64,000 nucleotides of DNA from Chondrilla cf. caribensis (GCA_964020155.1 OZ026549.1:4311719-4375718), one strand, 5' to 3'. Numbered from the stretch's first letter, positions 1 to 26,560 are shown. Notes: a model not told the origin generated them from the letters alone. Translations and numbers: made by a program.

Positions 1-185
1 CGCTTTAAATTTATTGCTACGAAATATCCACTTGTTATGAGCTGCTGTAAAAGGGAGAAACACATTATTATTCAAATCAAAGAACAACAAATGTGATACA
101 AAAAGGAAGCCTCGGACTCAGGGGTTACGTGAGGTGACAAATAGTCACCGGGTGTTCACTGCCCTGGCAAGGTCTGGTCCCAATT

Positions 186-455
186 CACTTCTTCTTCTCA
201 GACTGCCGGATATGATTGTCCAATGCAGCAATCTCTTGTTTGGGATACCAATTGCCACACACACCACACAAACCAGTACTCTTTTCTGAAAAATCCGACC
301 AATAACATGCATGCGGGGGACTGGTGAGGTTTCTGTACTCAAATGGCACAAATGCCATGTACAGTAATTCTTGTTCAAGCCATGGGAGAGGGGTAGGGTA
401 GGCCACGTGATTCACATCAATATAGCTAGATACATTGTTGTTATAGTGAGAGTAC
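186..455 (-). other. Possible terminal exon with CxxC motif, unrecognised
   Basis: An open minus-strand stretch follows an acceptor-like CTAG near position 455 and ends in KKK-stop. It encodes about 77 residues rich in aromatics and proline, with a CGVCG zinc-knuckle-like pair followed by a helix containing DNH. The composition looks coding (balanced, no low complexity), unlike the repeat-derived open frames nearby. I do not recognise the family. Any upstream exons would have to lie in introns of the plus-strand gene starting at 504, or this could be a chance frame in its promoter region. Low confidence. Confidence 0.25.
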
Positions 456-503
456 TTTGTGACAATACTCATATACAATATTCTCTATGATGTACATAAT
501 TGG

Positions 504-749
504 ATGGCTACAGGTATGGCCCATTCGAACATGCCGTGTTTAAATCAGCTGATGCCAACTCTGAAGAAGACTGGGATAGTAAGTGCACAGTGTTGTAATT
601 GCATGTGAATTGCGAATTAGATCGTGAAATTGTATAATATATATGGTTGTTCAATTACATGTATTATGATATTATTGTAATAGATCAGATATACTGTATA
701 TGCTATTAATGCATACCATGTGCATAAATTTGATATACGTATATATATA

Positions 750-828
<79 letters not shown>

Positions 829-848
829 ATATATATATATATATATAT

Positions 849-898
<50 letters not shown>

Positions 899-985
899 GT
901 GTGTGTGTGCATGCATGTGTGTGTGCGTGCGCATGTGTGTGTACATGTGTGTTTGTGTACGTGTGTGTGTGTGTGCGTGCGTGTG

Positions 986-1040
<55 letters not shown>

Positions 1041-3190
1041 GCATGTATGCGTATCGATTATCTGTTAATGTTACTAGGTACGTATTGTAGTCGACCTATA
1101 ATTATGGCCACTGTGATGATGATGAATTCATGCCTTCTGTTTATCAGTTTGCTTTTCCTAGCTTGAATGACTGTTTAACATTCAGATTTCTTCTTTCCCT
1201 CACAATCAGCTGCCTTGTGCAATAGAACTGACAGTGGCGGATTGTAGGGATGTAACAAAGCCCACTTCAACTGGAGTGGTGCATGTCCTAGAAGGGACTA
1301 CTGAAGATGAAAGATGTGGATTACCATTGTTGACGTTAGAAGACGGTACCGCAGCTATCAAGGCACTTGAAATGATAACAAGACGAACCTCAAGGTACTG
1401 CATCTGTACGTGATTAATAGTTATGATGAACCATTTTGTCGAAGTATTTTTGCATGTGATGGATGACATGTAGCTCAATGATGGTATTGTAAAGAGAATA
1501 CTGTCTGGTAACCCTTTGAATGTCCACAATAATGAATGGGAATTAGATGACTGTTTTTATCCACACCCTACCACTTACCTGTAATTTGATGGCATCACCT
1601 TAATCCACCCTATGTTTCCAACAGAAATGACACTTTCATCTTGGCTACAATATTAACCATCGTCATCGTGATCCACTCTGTGTAAATTAAATTGCACATT
1701 TTAGTTTTATACCTACCTATATATACAGTATATGAATTGGGCAAAGTAAATGAGAACATATTATTATTATTATTACTCCTCAGCAATAACAGCTGTTGTA
1801 ATGGCATTTTACCAGGATTTCATGCCTACATACTTGCCTATTCGAATTGGCACGTGCATGTTTTGTGTTGCCTGGCAACCTGTACTGTTGTCTATAAAAA
1901 TTATTATGGTAATCCGATATATTTCCTACTTTCAGTGAACTTCAGTTCACACAAGGTGGCAAGATCAGAATTGCTAAAGGTGCACCCTTCAAGAAAGGCT
2001 TTTTGCTGCTGTATTCGGGTAGGTGTATAGGTTTGTATGTTACAGCCCATAAGGGCCCCTCACCACACTGCATGGACACCTTATAAAGAAGTATTGATGA
2101 AAACATGGTTTTATCTTACTGTTTATACTTCTACATCCAATCTAGGCTCCATCACTGTAATAGAAGGTGGAAGCAGACCTCTTAACAACCTGCACAAGGT
2201 GAAAATCCATGTCTGACAGTCTTACAGTTCATGCTTAAATACAGTTCATGCTTGTACACATCCAAACAAATGTATCATGCGTTGTACATCATACAAATAC
2301 ATCATGCGTTGTACATGATACTATTATGTTGGGAGTGTCCCTCCCATATCAAATCATGTACAAACTAGTCCTTAGAGTCAGACATACTTGATATCCACAT
2401 TCCACATTAAGATTCTCACTCTGAGTCTGCATTATAACTAACACAATGTTATGGTTGTAAATGACGGCACATACATTTACATATTGCTTCATTGTATATA
2501 ATTACCTGAGTTTCACTCACTATACCTATATGCATTTGTACATAGAAATCTGGGAGTGATTCAAAAGCTCCTCCCTTCAAACCTTATCCTCAAAGTGATC
2601 ATGGCCGTTCTGAAGCATTCCCAACAATTTCGTATCGAAAGCTCACACAGCCTGGAACAGCCAGTGATATCCACCAGAGTAATGGTCAAGCCAATGGCAT
2701 CTACAGATGGGGTACACATGGACGTAGTGAGGATAGACCAAGAAAACAGGCTTCAACAAGTCGACACCTGGATGGACATGCAAGAAACGAGGAAATAGAA
2801 GCCTTTAAACCCAATTCCACTGGCAAGGTAAATCGAGATACATATTACGGTTGCAAAGACTCTTATGGCACTGCAACACAATTGCAAGCAAAACCAACTT
2901 ACAACAATCAGCACAGTACCGGGACTGATTTTAAAAGCAATCCCACTCATAATGGTCGGTATAACACCACGGAGAATTTCCAAAGAAGGCCCACAATTGA
3001 GAATCAGGGCAGAAGGTGCCCTCCTCGACCACAGTACACTGTAAGCTACGATCGTGCGGACTATCCTGTTCAACATCAAGACAACACCAACAATGGGGCT
3101 ACTACTCTCTACAAAGAATGGATTCAGTGGATTGTGGACCAGTCTCTGAGATCAGGGAAATGGGTATATAATTGGGCCTTCCCGTCTTAA
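504..3190 (+). CDS. TDRD3: TDRD3-like OB-fold protein with a captured C-terminal end
   Basis: Five exons join with consistent phases: 504-578, 1210-1394, 1936-2018, 2146-2198, 2546-3190 (about 346 aa). Residues 26-125 resemble the DUF1767/RMI1-type OB fold of TDRD3. They run from LPCAIELTVADCRD, through LPLLTLEDG and GKIRIAKG, to the strand GFLLLYSGSITVIEGG; KAPPFKPY then parallels the PPPFVPF stretch after the vertebrate OB fold. In the family this fold binds topoisomerase III beta. The UBA and Tudor domains of vertebrate TDRD3 are absent. The last exon is a disordered Gln/Asn/Arg-rich tail that ends in LYKEWIQWIVDQS...WAFPS. That ending is homologous to the terminal exon of the next plus-strand gene and lies inside a segmental duplication, so the natural C-terminus was probably replaced. 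The start is uncertain: 504 is the first ATG giving matching phase. RMI1-like is the alternative name. Confidence 0.6.
752..893. repeat. Palindromic (CA)n-(TA)n-(TG)n tract
   Basis: A CA tract of about 37 repeats runs into about 12 TA repeats and then a TG tract of about 27 repeats. The whole block is a near-perfect inverted repeat of about 140 bp in the first intron of the TDRD3-like gene. It is followed to about 1045 by interrupted TG repeats. Confidence 0.95.
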
Positions 3191-3490
3191 TCTCTGTCAG
3201 CTAGCAATGTCCACATGTATGACATTTGCAAGCATAGATTGCAGAGGTTATTATTCACATTATAGTATTAATGGTGTAATTATAATTGTGTGTACGTATG
3301 TACATATATACACTATATTAGAGTCTAATAGGTAATGTTGTAGTACACGTACATAGTCTATATTCTCTGCAATATAATTCTACTTTTCTTTTAATTTCTG
3401 GGGTATGCGTGCATGTTACAGAGCTAGAGTACCAGTTTCACTAACCTGTATAGCACACGCACACCACATATATTATGTAGATACGTATAC

Positions 3491-3630
3491 AGTGAATTCT
3501 CATTAATCCGCCACTGCTTTTTCCGCCAAACCCATTTATCCGCCGCCAATTGCCTACATGAATTCATTTGTATGGTTTTACTATTGATGTAATCTGCCAA
3601 TCAGATAATCCGCCTCTGCCGTATAATAAT
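3491..3630. mobile_element. MITE-like insertion specific to copy A
   Basis: About 140 bp starting CAGTGAATTCTCATTAATCC interrupts sequence that is contiguous in copy B near 7175. The terminal motif CAGTGAATTCTCnTTAATCC recurs in other introns (about 28660 and, inverted, about 50610-50640), which marks a dispersed pogo/Tigger-like family. The right terminus is not clear. Confidence 0.5.
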
Positions 3631-3835
3631 ATACGTATATATACATGCATATAATATGCTAACACACAAGCACATTACACTGCAATACACATATGCATGT
3701 CACCCATATTGTATAATTACAATTTGAATCTAAATATATACTGCATTAGTGTATTACATTTTCCATGCAAAATACATAATTACGAAGCTACATATTATAT
3801 TATATAATTACATACAGTATGTATTGATATATACG

Positions 3836-4550
3836 TTATTTCAGTAATAGGACACATAGGAATAGAATAATAAGACAAGCTAATGTTGCCATGGTGATGC
3901 GCTGAACTCTAACAACACTAAACTGAAGTTCCCGACAAACTAGCAACAATTTGGAAACCTGGACAAAAGAAAAATGGGAGTGGGAATGCAAATCATAATG
4001 CACTACATATTATAGCTTTTTAGCCAATCACTTTGAGATACACAGTAATTCAAAGATACACATTGCACAGTGTACACACAACCACAGCCAGGCATACATC
4101 CGTACACAAACAGCTGCTTGCTGCTCTGAACATAGCTCATATGTGAGTATGTACAGTGTACACACAACACAGCCAGGTATACATCCATACATAAACAGCT
4201 ACTTGCTGCTCTGACCATAGCTCATAAGTGAGTATGTACAAGATACGTACACACAACACAGCCAGGTATACACCACATCTGTACACAATACCTGTTGCTC
4301 CAATGCTCTACTGTCCACTGGGTGAGTGGGACCAGCCACCCTGTCAGTTTCATCACGGCTTACGTCTCGTCCAGAAACCACACTAGCTTTAGCATCTACT
4401 GAATTGAGCTTTGAAGTGAGCTTTTGGTCCTGTGAGATAGATTTAGGTTCCCCTGGAGTAGGTTTGTGGTCAGTGGAATGGTGGGTTTTGGTTGAAGAGT
4501 GTTTCTTTGAAGTTGGTTTCACTGGGGCTTCGTCAAGCCGACAATAAAGT
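3836..4550 (-). pseudogene. Duplicated last two exons of MOSPD2
   Basis: Exons 4292-4550 and 3836-3958 match the final two MOSPD2 exons in copy B. They keep the acceptors, donor, frame and stop, and encode the end of the MSP domain (LYCRLDE), a Lys/Ser/Thr-rich linker and the tail-anchor helix ending FLCVLLLK. The exon that should precede them is missing from copy A. They lie downstream of MOSPD2 in its transcription direction, beyond the small plus-strand gene, so they are either a non-functional fragment or alternative 3' exons reached by skipping. Copy A lacks a short KHSSTKHSST-type repeat unit found in copy B. Confidence 0.7.
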
Positions 4551-4610
4551 CTGAAGAAATGGCAAACATACAACAATGAAATTGAATTCAATGAAATTGA
4601 ATGCGGAAAA

Positions 4611-4611
<1 letters not shown>

Positions 4612-4695
<84 letters not shown>

Positions 4696-4755
4696 CTGTA
4701 CGTTGTGCGCGTGCATGTGCATGCATGTGTGTGTGCGTGCATGTGTGCGTGCGTG

Positions 4756-4820
<65 letters not shown>
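4612..4820. repeat. Compound microsatellite TA-GATA-TG
   Basis: Consecutive (TA)n, (GATA)n of about 13 units, then TG-rich sequence with a pure (TG)n of about 30 units. It occupies the copy A position equivalent to the very long TG tract of copy B. Confidence 0.95.
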
Positions 4821-4822
<2 letters not shown>

Positions 4823-5305
4823 GTGTTGTGTGTGTTTTTGAGTTGTGTGTTTATACATATGGTACATGTGCAGGATGCGTGTGTGTGTGCGTGTGCATAT
4901 ATGCATAGCTACCATTATAACTGTATTGTTAACTATTATTTGCCCCTTTCCGGAAGACTTCCAAATAAGGAAGCGTTCCGGAAAAAGGGCTGGCTATCGT
5001 ATTCTTTCAGATTCTGGAGACATTACTGCAAGTCATATTGTGGAGAAAGGTACGCAGAACTAAATAACAAGTGCGTGTGGACGACCATATCCGTAGCGCC
5101 TATCTAAGGTGCACTACAGTCCTATAACTATAGCGCGACGTACACTGAAAAGTGGGCGGGCTACGATAGCATGTGTATAGACAAAGAAGAAACTACATGG
5201 GACGCCCTTACTTTGTCATGTACGTGTTCTTGAAGTGATTATCCTCGCTTATTATAACCCTGCAGCTTCATTACACTACACCGATCTTCAGTCTAGCGTG
5301 GAAAT

Positions 5306-5668
5306 ATGGCTGCTCAAGTAAGTGTACTTGACGTGTACGTGTTCGTATTTTATATTTTGGAGCATTATCGATGAAAGTGTGTGTCAGTGTTTATGAATAA
5401 TATTATCCATGCCAATCCCACTTCTCCATTTGGTCCTAGATCCTCTTATACATAGGTTGGTGGCTCGCAGAATTGCAAATGACATCCTTGTCTGCACCCA
5501 TCCCATTACTACTGCATATGATTTACCCCATGAATTTGCCAGCCTGTCTGCAAATGTATGTATAATATCATATTCATTATAATTAGTGAATGACGTTCGT
5601 AAAGAATACTTCTGCACATGCATTGTGTTTGTATGAGTGTAGCTATACAGGTGTGTAAACATACATTG

Positions 5669-5701
<33 letters not shown>

Positions 5702-6347
5702 GTGTAGGGTGTATGTTTCTTTATGGGAGAGTGTATATGTGTAAACATGTGTTGTATGTGTATATGTGTGTATTCACATCTGTGCACCTTTGTATACAAC
5801 ATTGTGTTATGTGTATATGTACTCCTATTTTGTACTGATGTCCTCCAAAATGCACAACATTTTATATGCAGGTGAACAATAATAGACGACAGCCAACTAG
5901 AATTAGGCTGTGGTGGAATCAAAGTGGTAGAAATATTTTGGCAATATCTGCTGATGTCTGTACAGTTTGTTTTTTCTGTGGATATGGTCTTTATCTACTC
6001 TATGGTGTCTTGATTAAACTCAGACATCCTCGACCTCCTGGTAGGTATAGCTATCAAAGTATGTACTTGCATGCATGATTGTCTTTTTGACATTTGACAC
6101 TGTTCAATTGCAAGGCTATACATAACTATGATATTTTGGTCAAGCTATGTGTAGAACATGTACATGAAGTAAAAGCATGAACACGATTGACTGAGTATAT
6201 ATGTATGTGTATATATGCACACTTATCACAAAACACAATCTTGTATTGACTGCTACTCTCTTCTACAAAGGATGGTTTAAGTCGGCTGTGGACTGGTCTC
6301 TGAGACCATCAATAGCGTTGTATAAATGGTGGTTCGTGACGTCTTAA
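5306..6347 (+). CDS. Small predicted membrane protein, unrecognised
   Basis: Proposed exons are 5306-5321, 5440-5555, 5872-6040 and 6271-6347, giving about 125 aa. Exon 3 encodes a basic stretch (NNNRRQPTRIRLWWNQ) followed by one hydrophobic, Cys-containing transmembrane segment (about 25 residues ending LLYGVLI). Exon 4 encodes the Trp-rich end WFKSAVDWSLRP...WWFVTS. Exons 2-4 join in phase. Exon 1 joins only if the weaker donor GTAA|GTGTAC is used instead of the canonical CAA|GTAAGT four bases earlier, so the first exon is uncertain. The terminal exon belongs to the duplication shared with the TDRD3-like gene. I do not recognise the family. A short tryptophan-rich organelle membrane protein is possible, but no function is shown. 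Confidence 0.5.
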
Positions 6348-6414
6348 TCTCTGTCAGCTACCAATGTCCACGTGTACAACATCTGCAAGTATAGACTGCA
6401 CAGGTCATATTAAT

Positions 6415-6950
6415 TACCGTATGCGCGGAATTTTTTGTGGTACTAAACTTTCGCGGTTTTCGCGGGACGCCTGGTCATCCGCGAAATTTTAATCCGCGAA
6501 TTATTATGGTACTGGCGATTACGTAGTATAATAAAATGGCCGTCTATTCTCGACGTACAATGCACGTTGCAAAACACGACTACGATAGAACAAAGGAAGA
6601 TAGGTTTGTGTTAGTTTAAATAACTTATTTATTATTGGCTGAAAAAAAGCATTGACCCAAGATTCAAGTATTTTTCTTCATCCTGATTTTCGATAAGATG
6701 TCGACAGCTACAGCATAGGGATCTTCTCTATTAGCGATTTCCGAGCGCAATGAAGTACCTCTCCTTCGAGAGGCGTCCACGATACATATTAAACATGAAA
6801 CCACGGATAAAGCTCTCCAACTCGAACATTTTAAACTGAAAAATAATAAATTTGATTTGGCCCACAACCGCGAAAATAAAATCCGCGAAAATCCTCAAAG
6901 TTATACAACCGCGAAAGTTTAATGCCGCGAAAATTTCCGCGCATACGGTA
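6415..6950. mobile_element. 536-bp MITE with 16-bp perfect terminal inverted repeats
   Basis: The ends are TACCGTATGCGCGGAA and its exact complement TTCCGCGCATACGGTA. Subterminal sequence repeats the motif (T)CCGCGAA on both strands. The equivalent site in copy A is empty, which shows insertion after the duplication. No transposase frame is present, so it is non-autonomous. Its terminus resembles the shorter TACCGTATAGCGGGAAA family found elsewhere in the window. Confidence 0.85.
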
Positions 6951-7419
6951 ACATATTAGGTTATAATAATTGTGTGTATGTATGTACTACATATATACAC
7001 TGCATATCAGAGTCTAATAGGTAATGTACAATACACATACATAGTCTACATTATCTGTTTGAAATAATTGTACTTCTCTTTTAAATTTTGGGGTATGCGT
7101 GCATGTGTTACAGAGCTAGAATGCCAATTTTACTAAGCTATATAGCACACGCACACCACACATTATGTAGATATGTATAATAATATTATAATATACATAA
7201 TATTATATATTATATGTACATGCATATAATACTAATACACAAGTACGTTACACTGCAATACACATATGCATGTCACCCATATTGTATAAATACAATTTGA
7301 TTCCAAATATTATACTGCTTTAATGTATTACATTTTCCATGCAAAATACATAATTATATGAAGCTACATATAATCTAATATAATTACATACAGTATAAAT
7401 TATTATATTGATATATTAG

Positions 7420-15665
<8,246 letters not shown>

Positions 15666-15772
15666 TTTATCATCAATGGGACTTCCCCTTATTCCATAAT
15701 AGATCGTCACGCTCGGATAGTATAGTCTCGCGCAGCCAGACCCAAACTCAGCGACCAGCTCCTGTTATCAAA
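15666..15772. promoter_or_regulatory. Putative divergent promoter
   Basis: A 107-bp interval separates the MOSPD2 start codon (minus, 15665) from the start of the candidate small plus-strand gene (15773). It is more CpG-rich than its surroundings, with no TATA box seen. The promoter assignment rests only on the head-to-head arrangement. Confidence 0.4.
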
Positions 15773-16058
15773 ATGGTTGTCGTTTTATCTGGTGGGACTG
15801 GCCACGCAAGACTACTTAGGTGATGTGCTATCGTGTTGCAGATCCAGGGTACCTGTTAATGAATATTTACATTATGAGGCAGAGGTAAGACAAATTGCCA
15901 TGTATGTATGTAGACATGTGCATCATTATTAAGAGCATAATTTAATACATAGCTTAGAAATAATTAATGATAAATAACAATCCTACATAATAATTATAAT
16001 TTGTAAATTTCAGATCAGATTAATTGAAAACTATTTGATAATTTGTCCTAGTAGGTAA
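15773..16058 (+). CDS. Candidate 44-residue protein gene
   Basis: Exons 15773-15819, 15842-15884 and 16014-16058 join in phase with GT-AG borders (TTAG|GTGATG, GCAG|ATCC, GAG|GTAAGA, TTCAG|ATCAG). They encode MVVVLSGGTGHARLLR, then SRVPVNEYLHYEAE and IRLIENYLIICPSR. The first intron would be only 22 bp, shorter than most animal spliceosomes accept, which is the main objection; if it is retained the frame stops at once. The stop lies 8 bp from the DTD1 stop on the other strand. I do not recognise the peptide; the SGGTG start recalls a nucleotide-binding loop, but it is too short to support any function. Confidence 0.25.
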
Positions 16059-16065
16059 TCGACAC

Positions 16066-18134
16066 TTATGGTTGTGATATGTCCACATCTTCAACTGCTT
16101 TTGGAAGATCGTCATTCTTTGGTTTGTCACCTGATTTTGATGCTTGCTTCTTGGAAGGTCCCTGAGGTTTGCGCTGCACAGGTTGGGATGTTTATGAATA
16201 GATAATATGAAATGGTACAGTTTATATTATCTGTGGTGGAAGAAACCGAAATGACAAATATTAAAGAAGCAGCAGGAGCACAACAATGAACATTAAAATT
16301 GATAACACGTCGAAAAAGGACGCAATAGCCAAAGAAAAACAGGAAATTGGCAAAAGACAAGAAAAACAAGGACAGTAAACAACAACAACAGACAAGGAGC
16401 ACAAGAACAGTAAACAACAACAGACAAGAAAAACAAGGACAGTAAACAACAACAGACAAGAGGTACAAGAACAGTAAACAACAACAGCAATCAACTACTA
16501 AAGCAAGAACAGTAAACAAAACAAAAACAAACGGCAATAAACAGACAATATTCTCTTAACACTTCAGTCTGTACGAACCTCTTTAGGGGGAGCTATGTAT
16601 GGGCTCTCTATGTGTAGAGTAATAGGACCATCATTCTGGATGTGGACCTGCATAATAGCTCCAAACTTCCCAGCTGCAAGAAACAATATGTCAAATAAAA
16701 GTTATAATATATATTACCACCTCTCTTTTGTGGACACCTCATGAATAGGACGTGTACTCCAGATAAGGAATAGCCTCTGAACTAAGAAAACCATAAGAAT
16801 GTGTTTTGGATACAGGGTACCTCTATACTAAGGACACCATATTCATAACATGTGCTCTGGATACATGGTACCTCTATTCAAGGGACACCTTATTAATAAG
16901 ATATTCTCTAGATACTGAGTAACCTCTATATTAAGGACACATTATAAATCTGAACATACAGAGTTACTCAGTATAACAACTACGTATACTGAAAATTCCC
17001 AATTCTGTCTCTCACGAGGTTCCTTCGACAGAGAAAGGTGGGATGGGTGTTTCCTCTTCACTGTACCTCAAAAACAGCATCAACCATCCTCTGCACTGGA
17101 CCAGACATGTAACACTGTCCAACACTTTAGCTGTGGTCACTTGTTGAGACCAACACACCACATACACAGGTAGAACACACACAACTCACGCTTGATCTTG
17201 TCCGGAGTGTACATTTTCCCAAGCATCTCGATGAAGTCCTTGTACATCGGTTCTGACTTTTCAGAAGTCAAAGCATTGTGGAAATCCGGTTTGTTGCCCT
17301 TCAGCACATGGCATAAGGTGAACTGTACAGTGTACATCGGATAACATGTGTCAGTAAAAACTATAGTCCCGACATGTAAGCAGGATAATACAGTCCAACT
17401 TGCCTAGCGAGCACCTTGAAGTAGACAGCAAATACGTACTTTGTATCAGAGATACGTACTTGCTATCAGTATAGGTATACTGTTTGGCATAGTGTACATG
17501 AACTAGGGACTAGGTGGAGTGTATGTATAAACCAGGAGTATGTACTAACCAGGTTACTTGTCTTCAGTACTGGTTGACATAGTGTACATGAACTAGAGAC
17601 TAAGTGAAGTGTATTAACCAGGAGTATGTACTAACCAGGTTTCCTGTTTTCAGTACTGGTTGTCATAGTGTACATGAGCTGGGGTCCAAGTAAAGTGTAT
17701 GTATCAAGTTCGAGTGTTTATCAACCGTAGTACATACCAAGCTAGTTGTACTGTGGTCTTATGCGAGTACAGTGGATTCTTGCTAATCATACAAGCAACC
17801 CACCTGACTAACACATAATATTTCAAAACCTTTCTCTGTCACACACTTGTCCCATGGTTTATCGTCGTCATTTTCAAACACTCGTAAGTTCAGCAACTTT
17901 TTAGCCCTAATGTAAAATATGGGTCAGTAGAACACAGATTAGATTAGAGTGTCTGAGAGCATGTAGAGTGTCTGTCACAGCATGTCTGAATGAGTGGATT
18001 GATGAAAAGGAGAGCAATCCTCACTGGGAGGGGTAACTTTGTACACTACAGCATACACAGTATATCTCTATGATTATTATATCTATAAATGAAGACACAC
18101 ATACATACACACACACACGCACACACACACACAA

Positions 18135-18165
<31 letters not shown>

Positions 18166-18733
18166 CGCACACGCGCACGCGTACACTTACATCCATTCTG
18201 CTTCACGTGGGGAGTCCTCTCTTGATATTCCCAGAAGCACACACAGCCCACGACCAATCTCACTTATAAGCTCATCACCCACTGCAGGAACAGAAATAAA
18301 TGCAATACACCAACACAATGAGAAATAGCCATGGGACCCTGTGTACATTAATCACATATACATGGACTAGTTTTGTCAACTACTATACCAACTCCAGCCA
18401 TCACACACGTAGGCTTGGTTTCATTTCTACAGGAAAAGCATAACATGTAGGTTCTATAAACACTACCGCCTCTAATTTCGGGATGTGGCCTGGCGAATAA
18501 CTTAGGCGTTACTTTCTTCCACAAAATGTTTCGAAATAAACCATTGAAATCAGTAGTGACTCCAATGATTCGGATCATTCCACGTGTACGTGTACGATTA
18601 AGTTTTTTAATATCATAACCATGCATGAACACAGACTTGCGAAATAATGCATAATATGCCTCCTAGAAAAGTTATCTTTGTTTGTCCTACCTGTCACCCT
18701 GGCTGAGATTACTCGCTGTATCACTGCCTTCAT
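16066..18733 (-). CDS. DTD1: DTD1, D-aminoacyl-tRNA deacylase
   Basis: Six exons: 18691-18733 (MKAVIQRVISARVT), 18191-18281 (VGDELISEIGRGLCVLLGIS), about 17803-17908 (LNLRVFENDDDKPWDK), about 17190-17325 (FTLCHVLKGNKPDFHNAL), about 16573-16672 (GKFGAIMQVHIQNDGPITLHI) and about 16066-16172 (a Lys/Pro-rich tail ending DVDISQP). The family motifs are intact: SQFTL, carrying the catalytic-site Ser/Thr region, is split across an intron, and NDGPIT carries the Gly-cisPro chirality filter. The enzyme removes D-amino acids, and glycine from tRNA-Ala, in the cytosol. The predicted length of about 180 aa is close to the family norm, with a shorter tail than the human protein. It converges on the small candidate gene with 8 bp between stop codons. 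Confidence 0.95.
16262..16525. repeat. Purine-rich AACAACAG-type imperfect repeat
   Basis: Imperfect units of AACAGTAAACAACAACAGACAAG recur about six times in the last DTD1 intron. Open minus-strand frames here encode only Leu/Val/Cys-rich low complexity. Confidence 0.8.
17480..17770. repeat. Tandem copies of a dispersed repeat (GGTTGACATAGTG family)
   Basis: Three successive imperfect copies contain CAGTACTGGTTGACATAGTG, followed by TACATGAACTAGGGACTA and an AAGTGTATGTA segment ending in TAACCAGG. The same sequence occurs singly near 12280-12400, 25780-25910, 28970-29110, 29370-29520, 38640-38890 and 46400-46510, in both orientations. Confidence 0.75.
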
Positions 18734-19306
18734 GTTTGTCCGGGAAACGAGATTAAGTTTCCGACTATGGTATGTGCGCCATTTTAATGGATATTGCGCA
18801 ATTGGCCATATCACGGCCTCGGCTCGAATTCGAATTCGAAGAATAATACAGTATTGCATATACGTACTAGGTGTGCACTTTGTGTAGAACCTCGCTATGT
18901 AAGGAAGAAAGTGTGGTCTAGTCTAAGTAGCCAAATTATTGTAGTACTTTAATCTGCAGCAGCTGATTATAAAATCGACCAACAATAAATTACTCATGCG
19001 GGCAGGGATCGAATTTAAAGTATAAAGAGAAGTCAAATGGATGATGTGGACGAGAGGAGAAATTCTCTGGAGATTGCATGGGACTAATATAGATGTTTTT
19101 ACTCAGCATTTACATGTAATGAGGAAATGCTGAAGACATATAGCTACATGTATGTATATGGAAGACTGGCCATGAAACGCAACCTGTAGTGTCCACATGC
19201 TTGAAATTGTGAAAATCGATATAAAACTTAATATTAAGAGAAAGGTAAGCAATATTCACAATATAGGCAATGTACAGTCCAATAGTAACTTGTGTCAAAA
19301 ATATTA
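18734..19306. other. Intergenic region between DTD1 and the PDZ gene
   Basis: This holds the DTD1 upstream region and the 3' flank of the PDZ gene (transcription reads leftward for both). A small CpG-containing palindrome, TTCGAATTCGAATTCGAA, lies at about 18825-18841. No gene seen. Confidence 0.6.
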
Positions 19307-26417
<7,111 letters not shown>

Positions 26418-26498
26418 TTCACTGTATCACGTGTGATATGGTGCTACACTTTATCTGCATATTGATTCAACAGATATACAAGAAGCCATGAAGATTCG

Positions 26499-26560
<62 letters not shown>

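Larger units (their letters stand above)
3098..4921. repeat. Segmental duplication, copy A
   Basis: This stretch is homologous to 6250-9235 (copy B) in the same orientation, with many substitutions and small indels. It contains the plus-strand terminal exon and 3' UTR (3098 on) and the two MOSPD2 3' exons (3836-3958 and 4292-4550, minus). Its right part jumps from the copy B position near 8130 to that near 9020, so about 900 bp of copy B is missing. A separate insertion at 3491-3630 is absent from copy B. Confidence 0.85.

Noticed and set aside
617..1166. Open frames of Cys-Val or Thr-His repeats on both strands, here and at every other (CA)n/(TG)n tract
   Set aside because: They are translations of dinucleotide microsatellites with no conserved content.
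6664..6867. A 67-residue frame inside the 536-bp TIR element, possible transposase remnant
   Set aside because: No transposase motif, and it has the size and position expected by chance in a non-autonomous element.
15773..15819. CofD-type transferase start (LSGGTG motif)
   Set aside because: The open frame is only 16 codons and nothing downstream matches the enzyme.
16127..16537. Leu/Val/Cys-rich minus-strand frames that look like membrane proteins
   Set aside because: They translate the AACAACAG repeat in a DTD1 intron; DTD1 splice phases bridge the region.
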